Assembly (NCBI GenBank): GCA_900066355.1
Contig: FMEL01000005.1
Span: 138,889 to 202,888 of the forward strand
Length of the DNA: 64,000 nucleotides
Reading direction: 5' to 3'
Origin: an uncultured Ruminococcus sp.
Lineage (GTDB): Bacteria; Bacillota; Clostridia; Lachnospirales; Lachnospiraceae
This document shows positions 1 through 8,771 of the stretch, in pieces. Position numbers and translations under genes: made by a program. The notes under the pieces were generated by a model. It ran no database searches. It worked only from the letters and a program-made list of their open reading frames with translations, and was not told where the DNA came from. Numbering within the stretch: the stretch's first letter is position 1; the number at the start of each line of letters is the position of its first letter.

Positions 1-589
1 GGAAGTGCTGGATGAGCCTTTTGTTGTAATCAATGCAGACGATTACTATGGAAAGGAAGCATATGTAAAAGTACATGAATATCTGGTACAGGAACAGCCG
101 CAGGATGATAAAATTCATATCTGTATGGCAGGATTCCGTCTTGGAAATACACTGAGTGATAACGGAAGTGTTACACGTGGTGTGTGCCACATCGAAAATG
201 GTGCACTGACAGGTGTTACAGAGACACATAATATCTTTAAGACTGCTGAAGGTGCTGAAACACGCAGCGATGACGGTACAGTAGAAAAACTGGATGTTAA
301 GAGCCTGGTTTCCATGAATATGTGGGGACTTACTCCGGCATTTATGGATACACTGGAAAAAGGTTTTGTTGAATTTCTTGAGGATCTGAAACCAGAAGAT
401 ATTAAGAAAGAATACCTTCTTCCGGTTATGATCGACGAGCTGATCCAGAAGGGAGAGGCAACTGTTGATGTACTGGAGAGCAGGGACACCTGGTTTGGTG
501 TAACTTATCAGGAAGACAAGGCTTCTGTGACAGAGGCTTTTGCTGAGCTGGTCAAAAAAGGAGTTTATCCGGCTGATCTTTACAAATAA
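1..589 (+). CDS. Sugar nucleotidyltransferase, C-terminal part
   Basis: The reading frame is open from the window edge, so the N-terminal part lies upstream; about 195 residues are visible. The segment VINADDYYG fits the sugar-phosphate nucleotidyltransferase (NTP_transferase) fold, in which the Asp pair coordinates the metal and nucleotide. The remainder (an EYLLPVMIDEL stretch and a C-terminal tail ending in PADLYK) is typical of a stand-alone nucleotidyltransferase without an acetyltransferase repeat domain. It ends 42 bp before glmM, so a shared role in activated-sugar or cell-envelope precursor supply is plausible. The sugar and nucleotide cannot be told from the sequence. Confidence 0.75.
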   Translation, partial: EVLDEPFVVINADDYYGKEAYVKVHEYLVQEQPQDDKIHICMAGFRLGNTLSDNGSVTRGVCHIENGALTGVTETHNIFKTAEGAETRSDDGTVEKLDVKSLVSMNMWGLTPAFMDTLEKGFVEFLEDLKPEDIKKEYLLPVMIDELIQKGEATVDVLESRDTWFGVTYQEDKASVTEAFAELVKKGVYPADLYK

Positions 590-631
590 GCAGGACAACG
601 CATTAGATATGCGCGGATAAGGAGGAAAATA

Positions 632-1978
632 ATGGGCAAATATTTTGGAACAGATGGTTTTCGTGGGGAAGCAAATATACAGTTAACAGTAGATCATGCT
701 TTCAAAGTCGGCAGATATGTCGGCTGGTACTATGGCCGTGAACATAAGGCCAAGATCGTAATCGGCAAGGATACCAGACGCAGCAGCTATATGTTTGAGT
801 ATGCACTGGTTGCCGGACTGACGGCTTCCGGAGCAGATGCATATCTGCTTCATGTAACGACAACACCGAGTGTTTCCTACGCGGTCCGCACAGAGAATTT
901 TGACTGCGGAATTATGATCTCTGCAAGTCACAATCCATTTTACGATAATGGAATCAAGCTTCTGAACGGTAACGGACAGAAGATCGAAGCAGAAGTAGAG
1001 GCAAGAATCGAAGCATATCTGGATGGTAAGATCGAAGATCTTCCATATGCAACACGCGAAGATATCGGACGTACCGTGGATTATGCTTCCGGACGTAACC
1101 GTTATATCGGTTATCTGATTTCTATTCCGTGCCGTGATTTCAAAAACATTAAAGTCGGACTGGATTGTTCCAACGGAAGTTCTTCTGCAATCGCAAAAAG
1201 TGTATTTGACGCACTTCGTGCAAAGACTTATGTGATCAACAATGATCCGGACGGAACCAACATCAATCGTGGCTGCGGTTCCACGCATATCGAAGTACTG
1301 CAGAAATATGTGGTTGAGAATGGGCTGGATGTCGGTTTTGCCTATGACGGAGATGCAGACCGCTGTATTGCGGTAGACCATAAGGGAAATATCATTGATG
1401 GTGACAAGATTTTGTATGTATGTGGTAAATTCCTGAAATCACAGGGCAAATTAAACGGCAATACTGTTGTTACGACCGTTATGTCCAACATGGGACTTTA
1501 TAAAGCATTTGAACGTGAAGACATCAACTATGAGCAGACTGCTGTAGGTGACAAATACGTAGCAGAAAATATGCTCGAAAACAATTACAGTATTGGTGGC
1601 GAGCAGTCCGGACACGTGATTTTCAGCCGTTATGCAGCTACCGGTGACGGAATCCTGACTTCTCTTATGATCATGGAAGCCTGCGTAGAGCAGAAAGCAA
1701 CTCTCTGTGATCTTGCAAAAGAGATGAAAGTATATCCGCAGATTCTGCGCAATGTGCGTGTAGCCGATAAGAAAACTGCAAGAGAGAACCCGAAGGTTGT
1801 CGAAGCAGTAGAAGCAGCTGCAAGAGCACTGAGTACAGAAGGACGTATTCTTGTAAGGGAAAGTGGTACAGAGCCGCTGATCCGTGTCATGGTAGAAGCC
1901 GGAACAGAGGAAATCTGTGCAGAGCACGTAAATAATGTAGTACGTGTCATGGAAGAAGAAGGACTTATTGTAGAATAA
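632..1978 (+). CDS. glmM: Phosphoglucosamine mutase GlmM
   Basis: Interconverts glucosamine-6-phosphate and glucosamine-1-phosphate, a cytoplasmic step toward UDP-GlcNAc for peptidoglycan. The 448-residue protein has the usual family length. It shows the phosphoserine loop ISASHNPFYDNG (Ser near residue 99), the metal-binding loop DGDADRC, and the C-terminal phosphate-binding loop RESGTEPLIRVM. The start is supported by AAGGAGG about 7 nt before the ATG. It is followed within 10 bp by the TPR lipoprotein gene and may be co-transcribed with it and hflX. Confidence 0.95.
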   Translation: MGKYFGTDGFRGEANIQLTVDHAFKVGRYVGWYYGREHKAKIVIGKDTRRSSYMFEYALVAGLTASGADAYLLHVTTTPSVSYAVRTENFDCGIMISASHNPFYDNGIKLLNGNGQKIEAEVEARIEAYLDGKIEDLPYATREDIGRTVDYASGRNRYIGYLISIPCRDFKNIKVGLDCSNGSSSAIAKSVFDALRAKTYVINNDPDGTNINRGCGSTHIEVLQKYVVENGLDVGFAYDGDADRCIAVDHKGNIIDGDKILYVCGKFLKSQGKLNGNTVVTTVMSNMGLYKAFEREDINYEQTAVGDKYVAENMLENNYSIGGEQSGHVIFSRYAATGDGILTSLMIMEACVEQKATLCDLAKEMKVYPQILRNVRVADKKTARENPKVVEAVEAAARALSTEGRILVRESGTEPLIRVMVEAGTEEICAEHVNNVVRVMEEEGLIVE

Positions 1979-1987
1979 AGGATATTG

Positions 1988-3043
1988 ATGAATAAAAAAA
2001 ATATTATAAAAATGGGAACAGCCGGTCTCTGTATGCTCATGCTGACCGGCTGCGGAGGGCAGAATAAGAAGACTTACGACCAGGCTGTAACAGATCTTGA
2101 GCAGGGAAGTTATGACTATGCGCTGGAAGGTTACAAGTCTTCGATCACTGCCGGATATAAAAGTGCAGAGTCGTATCGTGGGGCAGGTATAGCAAGCCTT
2201 CATCTTGGCAATTACCAAGATGCGATCGACTATCTCACCAGTGGACTGAATGATGAAAAAGCAGGCAAAACATTGAAAAAGGACATGCTTGCTTACCGTG
2301 CGACTGCAGAGCTGAAATCAGAGCTTTTTGATGCTGCAATGGCAGACTGCCAGACCATTGCCGAAGATTACGCGATGGATGCAGACACGTATTACCTGAC
2401 TGGCTGTGTTGCACTTGCCATGGATTCTTACGATGAGGCATCCTCTAATTTTACTGATGCATACGATGCCGATACGTCCTATGAGATGGCCATCGAGATT
2501 TACGAGGCATATCTTGAAAAAGACATGGAGGCAGACGGTACACGTTATCTGGAAACTGCATTAAAGACAGAGGCCAAAACTGCAGACGACTACTGTGACC
2601 GGGGAAAAGCTTATTACTATATGCAGGATTACAGCAATGCAAAGAAAGAGCTGACAGAAGCAGTCAACAAAAAGAGCACAGAGGGAATCCTGCTTCTCGG
2701 TATGGTTTATAAAGCACAGGGCGATACAGCCAATGCACGCGCCATGTACCAGCAGTATATTGAGACGGAGGGAAGCTCTCCGGCAAAAGGTTACAATGGT
2801 CTTGCACTCTGTGATATTGATGACGGCAATTACGATAATGCACTGGCAGATATCACAAATGGTCTTGCAGACGCTTCTACAGAGGAAATGCAGGATCTTC
2901 TGTATAATGAAGTTGTGGTTTATGAGAAAAAACTGGATTTTGCCACAGCATTAAGTAAGATACAGGAGTATCTCAAGATGTTCCCGGATGATGAAAATGC
3001 ATCCAAAGAGCTTATTTTCCTTCAGTCGAGAAACGGAGGCTGA
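1988..3043 (+). CDS. TPR-repeat lipoprotein
   Basis: A predicted secreted lipoprotein: a short basic N-terminus, a hydrophobic stretch and the lipobox LTGC with the lipidated Cys at residue 22. The rest is made of tetratricopeptide-like helical repeats; recurring patterns such as YDQAVTDLEQGSYDYALEGY and NYDNALADI show the TPR spacing. Such repeats normally serve as a protein-interaction scaffold, here on the outer face of the membrane. I chose the ATG at 1988 over an in-frame TTG one codon earlier. It sits tightly between glmM and hflX (2 bp to the hflX start). The partner and exact role are unknown. Confidence 0.8.
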   Translation: MNKKNIIKMGTAGLCMLMLTGCGGQNKKTYDQAVTDLEQGSYDYALEGYKSSITAGYKSAESYRGAGIASLHLGNYQDAIDYLTSGLNDEKAGKTLKKDMLAYRATAELKSELFDAAMADCQTIAEDYAMDADTYYLTGCVALAMDSYDEASSNFTDAYDADTSYEMAIEIYEAYLEKDMEADGTRYLETALKTEAKTADDYCDRGKAYYYMQDYSNAKKELTEAVNKKSTEGILLLGMVYKAQGDTANARAMYQQYIETEGSSPAKGYNGLALCDIDDGNYDNALADITNGLADASTEEMQDLLYNEVVVYEKKLDFATALSKIQEYLKMFPDDENASKELIFLQSRNGG

Positions 3044-3045
3044 GT

Positions 3046-4299
3046 ATGCAGTTTTACGAGTTTAAAGATATAGAAGAACGGGTTATTCTGATCGGCGTGC
3101 AGACAAGCGAAGACGAGGATGTCGCTGCATCTCTTGATGAGCTGGAAGAACTGGCAGAGACTGCCGGTGCAGTGACTGTAGCAAAGGTGATACAGAATCG
3201 TGAGGCAGTCCACCCGGGTACCTATATCGGCAAGGGTAAGATCGAAGAAGTTGCGGCACTTATTCAGGCATATGACGCAAACGGTGTGATCTGTGATGAT
3301 GAACTTTCGCCGGCGCAGCTCAATAATCTTGAGCGTGAACTGGACTGCAAAGTAATGGATCGTACACTTCTGATCCTTGATATATTTGCGGCGCGTGCAG
3401 TAAGCAGCGAGGGAAAGATCCAGGTCGAGCTTGCACAGCTCCGCTATCGCGCGGCGCGTCTTGTCGGTTTACGTGAATCTCTGTCCAGACTCGGTGGTGG
3501 AATCGGTACGCGAGGTCCCGGTGAAAAAAAACTGGAAACAGACCGACGTCTGATCCGAACCAGAATTTCAGCACTGAAAGCCGAGTTATTTCAGGTTGAG
3601 AAGCACAGAGAACTGATCCGCGGTAAAAGAAGTCGCGGGAATCTGAAGACCGCTGCGATCGTAGGCTACACCAATGCCGGAAAGTCCACGCTTTTAAATA
3701 CGTTGACCGGAGCCGGAATCCTCGCAGAAGACAAGTTATTTGCGACACTTGATCCGACGACAAGAGTACTGGAATTAAAAGACGGGCAGCAGATCCTTCT
3801 GACCGACACTGTAGGGTTTATACGGAAGCTGCCGCATCACCTTGTAGAAGCCTTTAAAAGCACGCTGGAGGAGGCAAAGTATGCCGACTATATCATTCAT
3901 GTCGTAGACGCGTCAAATCCGCAGGCAGAGCTTCAGATGCACACAGTATACGAGACACTTCGTGAACTCGGTGCAACCGGAAAAAAAATCATCACTCTTC
4001 TGAACAAGCAGGATCAGGTAAAAGATATCCAGATCCGGGATCTTCAGGCAGATTATACTGTAAAGTGTTCTGCACGTACAGGGGAAGGTCTGGAAGAATT
4101 TAAAGACGTTCTTGCAAAAATTCTTGCTGAGAGCCAGATTTATCTGGAAGAATTATTTTCTTACAAAGAGGCAGGAAAAATTCAGCTGATACGTGAATAT
4201 GGAAGCCTTCTTTCAGAGGAATATACAGCCGACGGAATAGCCGTAAAAGCCCGTGTTCCTGCGGAAATCTTCGTTTCCGTGCTCCCTGAAAGTCACTGA
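3046..4299 (+). CDS. hflX: Ribosome-associated GTPase HflX
   Basis: HflX is a cytoplasmic GTPase that binds 50S subunits and rescues or splits stalled ribosomes. The 417-residue protein has the family architecture. An N-terminal HflX domain holds the PGTYIGKGK and RYRAARLVGL-type segments and a glycine-rich GGGIGTRGPGE loop. The G domain follows, with G1 GYTNAGKSTLLN, G2 around ATLDPTTR, G3 DTVGFI and G4 NKQD. The start is 2 bp after the lipoprotein stop, which suggests translational coupling. The next gene is separated by a terminator-like hairpin. Confidence 0.95.
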   Translation: MQFYEFKDIEERVILIGVQTSEDEDVAASLDELEELAETAGAVTVAKVIQNREAVHPGTYIGKGKIEEVAALIQAYDANGVICDDELSPAQLNNLERELDCKVMDRTLLILDIFAARAVSSEGKIQVELAQLRYRAARLVGLRESLSRLGGGIGTRGPGEKKLETDRRLIRTRISALKAELFQVEKHRELIRGKRSRGNLKTAAIVGYTNAGKSTLLNTLTGAGILAEDKLFATLDPTTRVLELKDGQQILLTDTVGFIRKLPHHLVEAFKSTLEEAKYADYIIHVVDASNPQAELQMHTVYETLRELGATGKKIITLLNKQDQVKDIQIRDLQADYTVKCSARTGEGLEEFKDVLAKILAESQIYLEELFSYKEAGKIQLIREYGSLLSEEYTADGIAVKARVPAEIFVSVLPESH

Positions 4300-4326
4300 A
4301 AATACAAATAAAAAAGTTTTTTGGAT

Positions 4327-4378
4327 AACACCATATAGTTGTGAAGAGGATAAAATGACACAATATATGGTGTTTTTT
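4327..4378 (+). terminator. hflX intrinsic terminator overlapping the NrdR boxes
   Basis: AACACCATATA (4327-4337) pairs with TATATGGTGTT (4364-4374), and an inner TTGTG/CACAA helix continues the stem. The 3' arm runs into six T residues. The arms are the same bases as the two NrdR-type boxes listed separately, so the stretch may work both as RNA terminator and as DNA operator. Confidence 0.55.
4328..4373 (+). promoter_or_regulatory. Tandem NrdR boxes upstream of nrdD1
   Basis: Box 2, ACACAATATATGGTGT (4358-4373), fits the known NrdR consensus (ACACwATATmTwGTGT) at essentially every position. Box 1, ACACCATATAGTTGTG (4328-4343), is weaker and starts exactly 30 bp earlier, close to three helical turns, as expected for paired NrdR sites. 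They lie just upstream of the -35 element of the anaerobic RNR gene. NrdR is the known repressor of RNR genes; its own gene is not in the window. Confidence 0.8.
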
Positions 4379-4383
4379 GCGTA

Positions 4384-4412
4384 TTGACGAAACGAAGAGA
4401 GTTTGCTACAAT
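4384..4412 (+). promoter_or_regulatory. nrdD1 promoter
   Basis: TTGACG (-35, 4384-4389), a 17-nt spacer, then TACAAT (-10, 4407-4412) preceded by TG one base upstream (extended -10). Confidence 0.75.
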
Positions 4413-4495
4413 AGGTCTACAGCGCATAAATCATATGGGAACATGTGGTCGTAAATAGATACAGATGCAGCAGTAGAGGGAGGTTTGATTTAAGT

Positions 4496-6871
4496 ATGTT
4501 TCAGGTAGTTAAGCGTGATGGTGAGATCGCGGAATTTCAGATGTCAAAAATCACTGCAGCGATTGATAAAGCATTCGATGCCAAAGAAAAAGTTTACAGC
4601 AAGGATATGATCGATCTGATGGCACTCCGTGTGACCGCAGATTTTCAGAATAAGATCACAGACGGCAAAGTAACAGTGGAAGATATTCAGGACAGTGTAG
4701 AGAATGTTCTGATCCAGGCCGGTTACAGTGATGTGGCAAAGGCTTATATCCTTTACCGCAAGCAGAGAGAAAAGATCCGTAACATGAAATCCACAATCCT
4801 CGATTACAAGGAAATCGTAGACAGTTACGTAAAGGTTGAAGACTGGCGGGTAAAAGAAAACTCCACCGTAACTTATTCTGTCGGAGGGCTGATCTTAAGC
4901 AACTCCGGTGCTGTAACCGCAAATTACTGGCTTTCCGAGATCTATGACAATGAGATCGCAGAGGCGCACAGAAATGCAGACATTCACATTCATGACCTGT
5001 CCATGCTGACCGGCTACTGTGCAGGATGGTCCCTGAAACAGCTGATTCAGGAAGGTCTTGGCGGAATCGAGGGCAAGATTACTTCCGCACCGGCGAAGCA
5101 TCTGAGTGTACTGTGCAATCAGATGGTTAATTTCCTAGGCATCATGCAGAATGAATGGGCCGGTGCACAGGCGTTTTCTTCTTTTGATACTTACCTTGCA
5201 CCATTTGTCAAGGTGGACAACTTAAGCTATCATGAGGTAAAGAAATGTATCGAGTCATTTATCTATGGTGTCAATACACCGAGCCGTTGGGGTACACAGG
5301 CACCATTTTCCAATATCACTCTGGACTGGACTGTTCCGGACGATCTTGCAGAGCTTCCTGCAATCGTTGGCGGCAGGGAAATGGACTTCAAGTACAAAGA
5401 CTGTAAGAAAGAGATGGATATGGTCAATAAGGCATTTATTGAGACCATGATCGAGGGCGACGCCAACGGACGTGGTTTCCAGTATCCGATCCCGACCTAT
5501 TCCATCACGAAGGAATTTGACTGGTCAGATACAGAGAACAACCGTCTGTTATTTGAAATGACTGCGAAATACGGAACCCCGTATTTTTCCAACTATATCA
5601 ACAGCGATATGAAACCGAGCGACATCCGCAGCATGTGCTGTCGTCTCCGTCTTGATCTTCGTGAACTGCGTAAAAAGAGCGGCGGCTTCTTTGGTTCCGG
5701 CGAGAGCACCGGTTCCGTCGGTGTCGTAACAATCAACATGCCGCGTATCGCATATCAGTCAAAGACTCCGGAAGAGTTTTACCGCAGACTGGATCGTTTG
5801 ATGGATATTTCTGCGAGATCTCTTCACATCAAGAGAGAGGTCATCACGAAACTCCTGAACGAAGGTCTGTATCCGTACACCAAACGTTATCTGGGAAGTT
5901 TTGACAATCATTTTTCAACCATTGGCCTGGTCGGAATGAACGAAGCCGGACTGAATGCCGCATGGCTTGGCTGCGATATGAGTGATGAACGTACGCAGAA
6001 ATTCACAAAAGAAGTACTGACACATATGCGTAATCGTCTTTCTGATTATCAGGAAGAATATCCGGGCGAGCTGTTCAATCTGGAGGCAACTCCGGCAGAG
6101 TCCACTGCATACCGCCTTGCTAAACATGACCGTAAACGCTGGCCGGATATCCGTACCGCAGGAAGCAAGGGTGATACTCCGTATTACACCAACAGCTCCC
6201 ATCTTCCGGTGGAATTCAGTTCCGATATCTTTGATGCACTGGATATTCAGGATGAGCTTCAGACACTGTATACGTCCGGTACTGTATTCCATGCATTCCT
6301 TGGTGAGAAACTTCCGGACTGGAAAGCTGCTGCATCTCTTGTACGTAAGATCGCAGAGAACTACAAGCTTCCGTATTATACGATTTCTCCGACCTACTCT
6401 GTATGTAAGGAACATGGCTATTTAAGCGGTGAGCATTTTACATGCCCGAAATGCGGTAAAAAAGCAGAAGTTTACAGCCGTATCACCGGATATTACCGCC
6501 CGGTACAGAACTGGAACGACGGTAAGGCACAGGAGTACAAGAACCGTACATTATATGATGTGCTTCATTCCAAACTTAAGAAAGTTCATACAAGTATGGT
6601 GACACTGACTGACGATGATGTAAAGATCGAACCATTGGAAACGCATAAATATCTTTTTACTACAAGTACCTGTCCGAACTGCCGTATGGCAAAGAAGATG
6701 CTGGAAGGCGAAGACCTCGAGATCATCGATGCAGAGAAAAATCCTGATATGGCACGCCAGTTTGGAATCATGCAGGCACCGACGCTGGTTATTACCGATG
6801 GTGAACACCTTAAGAAATATGTAAATGCATCCAATATCCAGAAATATGTGGATGAAGAACTGGATGCCTGA
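4496..6871 (+). CDS. nrdD: Anaerobic (class III) ribonucleotide reductase with C-terminal glutaredoxin-like domain
   Basis: Glycyl-radical enzyme that reduces ribonucleoside triphosphates to dNTPs without oxygen. An N-terminal ATP-cone (FQVVKRDGEIAEF onward, about residues 1-90) gives allosteric control. The C-terminal part of the catalytic domain has a Cys cluster ending in CPKCG, followed by the glycyl-radical segment RITGYYRPVQNWNDG. After it comes an extra domain with CPNC (Cys726, Cys729) in a glutaredoxin/NrdH-like context (HKYLFTTSTCPNC, then QAPTLVITDG). This fused domain would be a built-in disulfide reductant. I chose the ATG at 4496 (791 aa), preceded by AGGGAGG; an upstream GTG would add 17 unconserved-looking residues. 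No nrdG activase gene is adjacent. NrdR boxes and a good promoter lie upstream. Confidence 0.92.
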   Translation: MFQVVKRDGEIAEFQMSKITAAIDKAFDAKEKVYSKDMIDLMALRVTADFQNKITDGKVTVEDIQDSVENVLIQAGYSDVAKAYILYRKQREKIRNMKSTILDYKEIVDSYVKVEDWRVKENSTVTYSVGGLILSNSGAVTANYWLSEIYDNEIAEAHRNADIHIHDLSMLTGYCAGWSLKQLIQEGLGGIEGKITSAPAKHLSVLCNQMVNFLGIMQNEWAGAQAFSSFDTYLAPFVKVDNLSYHEVKKCIESFIYGVNTPSRWGTQAPFSNITLDWTVPDDLAELPAIVGGREMDFKYKDCKKEMDMVNKAFIETMIEGDANGRGFQYPIPTYSITKEFDWSDTENNRLLFEMTAKYGTPYFSNYINSDMKPSDIRSMCCRLRLDLRELRKKSGGFFGSGESTGSVGVVTINMPRIAYQSKTPEEFYRRLDRLMDISARSLHIKREVITKLLNEGLYPYTKRYLGSFDNHFSTIGLVGMNEAGLNAAWLGCDMSDERTQKFTKEVLTHMRNRLSDYQEEYPGELFNLEATPAESTAYRLAKHDRKRWPDIRTAGSKGDTPYYTNSSHLPVEFSSDIFDALDIQDELQTLYTSGTVFHAFLGEKLPDWKAAASLVRKIAENYKLPYYTISPTYSVCKEHGYLSGEHFTCPKCGKKAEVYSRITGYYRPVQNWNDGKAQEYKNRTLYDVLHSKLKKVHTSMVTLTDDDVKIEPLETHKYLFTTSTCPNCRMAKKMLEGEDLEIIDAEKNPDMARQFGIMQAPTLVITDGEHLKKYVNASNIQKYVDEELDA

Positions 6872-6922
6872 TCCGCTGTGTGGATAAGCATAAGGAAATA
6901 ATACTTAATGAAAGAATATGAA

Positions 6923-6959
6923 TCCTCGTGGGGCAAGAGTGCTTCACGGGGACCTTTTT
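6923..6959 (+). terminator. nrdD1 terminator
   Basis: TCCTCGTG (6923-6930) pairs with CACGGGGA (6945-6952) as an 8-bp stem with one G·T pair, then CC and five T residues. The T tract is also the first part of the 33-bp repeat that follows. Confidence 0.8.
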
Positions 6960-6987
6960 ACGTTACAGGAAATTACTCCGTAATGTT
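6955..6987 (+). repeat. 33-bp post-terminator repeat, copy 1
   Basis: Begins TTTTTACGTTACAGGAAATT and ends ACTCCGTAATGTT. It is identical to the copies at 8595-8627 and 32542-32574. It can fold into a nested hairpin: ACGTTAC with GTAATGT, then GGA with TCC around an AATTAC loop. It overlaps the T tract of the nrdD1 terminator. Confidence 0.9.
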
Positions 6988-6997
6988 TCTGCAAAGG

Positions 6998-7026
6998 TTT
7001 ACATTTAGGAAAAACGTGAGTATAAT
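6998..7026 (+). promoter_or_regulatory. Promoter of the ACT-azlCD operon
   Basis: TTTACA (6998-7003), a 17-nt spacer and a perfect TATAAT (7021-7026). The start point would leave a leader of about 60 nt before the ACT-domain gene. Confidence 0.8.
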
Positions 7027-7090
7027 GATATTCATTGGTATATTATGCAATATAGACGAATTTTTATGCGAGGGACGAGGAGAGAGAATA

Positions 7091-7510
7091 ATGATTAAAC
7101 AAAACATAGTATTTATTGAAAATAAAGCAGGAAGTCTTCAGAAAGTAACCGGTCTTCTGGCAGAAGCAGGTATCGATATTTATGGATTTGCATGCTTTGA
7201 TGCACCGGAATTTGCGCTTTTTCGTATGGTGACAAACCAGGCAGACGAGGCCGGAAAAATTCTTACAGAGAATGGATATATGAACCGTGTGACAGAAGTT
7301 ATCGCCGTAGATCTTAAGGATGAAGTCGGCGGACTGAACACAGTATTGCAGGTACTTGGTAACTGTAATGTAAATCTGGATTATATTTATACATCTTACC
7401 ACAGAGGAAATGCCCTTCCGATCATGATTCTTCAGACAGATGATGTATTTGTAACCGAAAATGTGCTGAGCAATAATGGATTCCGTGTATTAAATTCTCT
7501 GGAGGGCTGA
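7091..7510 (+). CDS. ACT-domain amino-acid-binding protein
   Basis: A 139-residue protein made of two ACT-like halves: IVFIENKAGSLQKVTGLLAE and, in the second half, LNTVLQVLGNCNVNLDYIYT. ACT domains bind small ligands, usually amino acids, at helix-strand interfaces and act as sensors. The chosen ATG has GAGGAGAGAG in front; a longer open frame back to 6908 would run through the promoter and the 33-bp repeat and is rejected. It lies 7 bp before azlC, so it probably senses the amino acid handled by the AzlCD exporter. The ligand is not known from sequence. Confidence 0.8.
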   Translation: MIKQNIVFIENKAGSLQKVTGLLAEAGIDIYGFACFDAPEFALFRMVTNQADEAGKILTENGYMNRVTEVIAVDLKDEVGGLNTVLQVLGNCNVNLDYIYTSYHRGNALPIMILQTDDVFVTENVLSNNGFRVLNSLEG

Positions 7511-7517
7511 AACCATC

Positions 7518-8228
7518 ATGAATAAATCCGCTTTTCAGAAGGGACTGAAAGACGGAATTCCGATCGGACTCGGGTATTTTGCAGTCTCTTTTACGTTTGG
7601 TATTATGGCAATACAGGCGGGATTAAGTGCATGGCAGGCTGTATTGATCTCTCTGACAAATCTGACATCGGCAGGTCAGTTTGCAGGTATCGGGATCATT
7701 GCAGCAGGCGGATCTCTCTGGGAGATGGCACTGACTCAGCTGGTCATCAATCTTCGATATTGTCTGATGTCTTTTTCGCTTTCACAGAAACTGGAAAAGG
7801 GTGTGTCAAACGGCCATCGCCTGGCAGTTGCGTTTGGTGTGACAGATGAGATCTTTGGCGTCAGTGCAAGTCAGGAGGGAAGAATCAGTCCATGGTATAA
7901 TTATGGTGTGATGTGTGTGGCAATTCCAGGATGGACACTCGGAACTCTTGTCGGTGCCGTATCGGGAAATCTGCTTCCGGATTTTCTGGTCAGTGCACTG
8001 AGCGTTGCAATTTATGGCATGTTCCTTGCTGTCATTATTCCGCCGGCTAAGAAGAACCGTGCCGTGCTGGGTGTTGTGATCGGTGCTATGGCAGTAAGTA
8101 CTTTATTTGCGACTGTGCCTGTACTGAATAAAGTATCAACCGGTTTTGTGATTATTATCACAACCGTACTTGTGGCAGGAATTGCAGCATACTTCTGCCC
8201 GATCGAAGAAAAGGAGGAGGCAGACTGA
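7518..8228 (+). CDS. azlC: AzlC-type amino-acid exporter, large subunit
   Basis: A polytopic inner-membrane protein of 236 residues with the AzlC signature near the N-terminus (GIPIGLGYFAVSFTFGIMA) and an NLTSAGQFAG segment. AzlC with AzlD exports branched-chain amino acids or analogues in Bacillus. The start ATG is 7 bp after the ACT-domain gene, and its stop is just before azlD, so the three genes form one operon. The exported substrate here is inferred, not shown. Confidence 0.88.
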   Translation: MNKSAFQKGLKDGIPIGLGYFAVSFTFGIMAIQAGLSAWQAVLISLTNLTSAGQFAGIGIIAAGGSLWEMALTQLVINLRYCLMSFSLSQKLEKGVSNGHRLAVAFGVTDEIFGVSASQEGRISPWYNYGVMCVAIPGWTLGTLVGAVSGNLLPDFLVSALSVAIYGMFLAVIIPPAKKNRAVLGVVIGAMAVSTLFATVPVLNKVSTGFVIIITTVLVAGIAAYFCPIEEKEEAD

Positions 8229-8229
8229 T

Positions 8230-8550
8230 ATGAAACCGAATGTATATATCTATATTCTGGTGATGGCAGGTGTGACTTACCTGATACGTATGCTTCCGCT
8301 TGTACTTGTTAAGAAAGAGATCACCAGTCCTTATGTAAAATCTTTCTTATATTATGTGCCGTATGCCTGTCTTGCGGCGATGACATTTCCGGCGATCCTT
8401 ACCGCAACGGCGGGGGGAATTATTTCCGGTGCTGCAGGACTGATCGTGGCGCTGATCGTAGCCTATCGCGAAAAGAGCCTTCTTACGGTTGCTTTGTTTG
8501 CGTGTGCAGCAGTGTTTGTGGTAGAGAGGATTATGGGATTTTTGATGTAA
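8230..8550 (+). CDS. azlD: AzlD-type amino-acid exporter, small subunit
   Basis: A 106-residue hydrophobic protein with the AzlD pattern: an N-terminal membrane helix, TYLIRMLPLVL, the SFLYYVPYACLAAMTFPAIL segment and two more helices. It is the obligate small partner of AzlC. The ATG at 8230 follows an AGGAGG inside the end of azlC (1 bp between stop and start), indicating translational coupling; a longer frame starting at 8170 inside azlC is not needed. Confidence 0.88.
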   Translation: MKPNVYIYILVMAGVTYLIRMLPLVLVKKEITSPYVKSFLYYVPYACLAAMTFPAILTATAGGIISGAAGLIVALIVAYREKSLLTVALFACAAVFVVERIMGFLM

Positions 8551-8566
8551 ATAATATGAAATGCCT

Positions 8567-8599
8567 TCCGGCTTTGCTTCTGGCAGAGCCGGATTTTTT
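8567..8599 (+). terminator. azlD terminator
   Basis: TCCGGCT (8567-8573) pairs with AGCCGGA (8587-8593); TGC/GCA pairs extend the stem inward. Six T residues follow (8594-8599). Confidence 0.85.
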
Positions 8600-8627
8600 A
8601 CGTTACAGGAAATTACTCCGTAATGTT
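8595..8627 (+). repeat. 33-bp post-terminator repeat, copy 2
   Basis: Same 33 bases as at 6955 and 32542, again starting within the terminator T tract. The bases after GTAATGTT differ from those at the other copies, which sets the boundary. Confidence 0.9.
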
Positions 8628-8681
8628 TATATACGAAAAATGTGCTCCTTTTTCGAAAATAGTTAGCTTCGACAAATATTC

Positions 8682-8711
8682 TTGACAAAACGGAGTAGTC
8701 TGAACTAACAT
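8682..8711 (+). promoter_or_regulatory. Putative promoter of the FtsX-type ABC operon
   Basis: A perfect -35 TTGACA (8682-8687) is followed after 18 nt by TAACAT (8706-8711). GTTAGC (8662-8667), CTAAC (8705-8709) and GCTAAC (8725-8730) surround it and could be half-sites for a repressor. The -10 is weak, so the exact start is uncertain. Confidence 0.45.
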
Positions 8712-8771
8712 AAGTATAGATGCGGCTAACCGAAAAAATTGGTCAAAAATCGAGGGGAAAAGGAGAAACGT

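Noticed and set aside
6908..7090. N-terminal extension of the ACT-domain protein
   Set aside because: The extension would include the nrdD1 terminator, the 33-bp repeat and the promoter at 6998-7026; a good ribosome site lies before the ATG at 7091.
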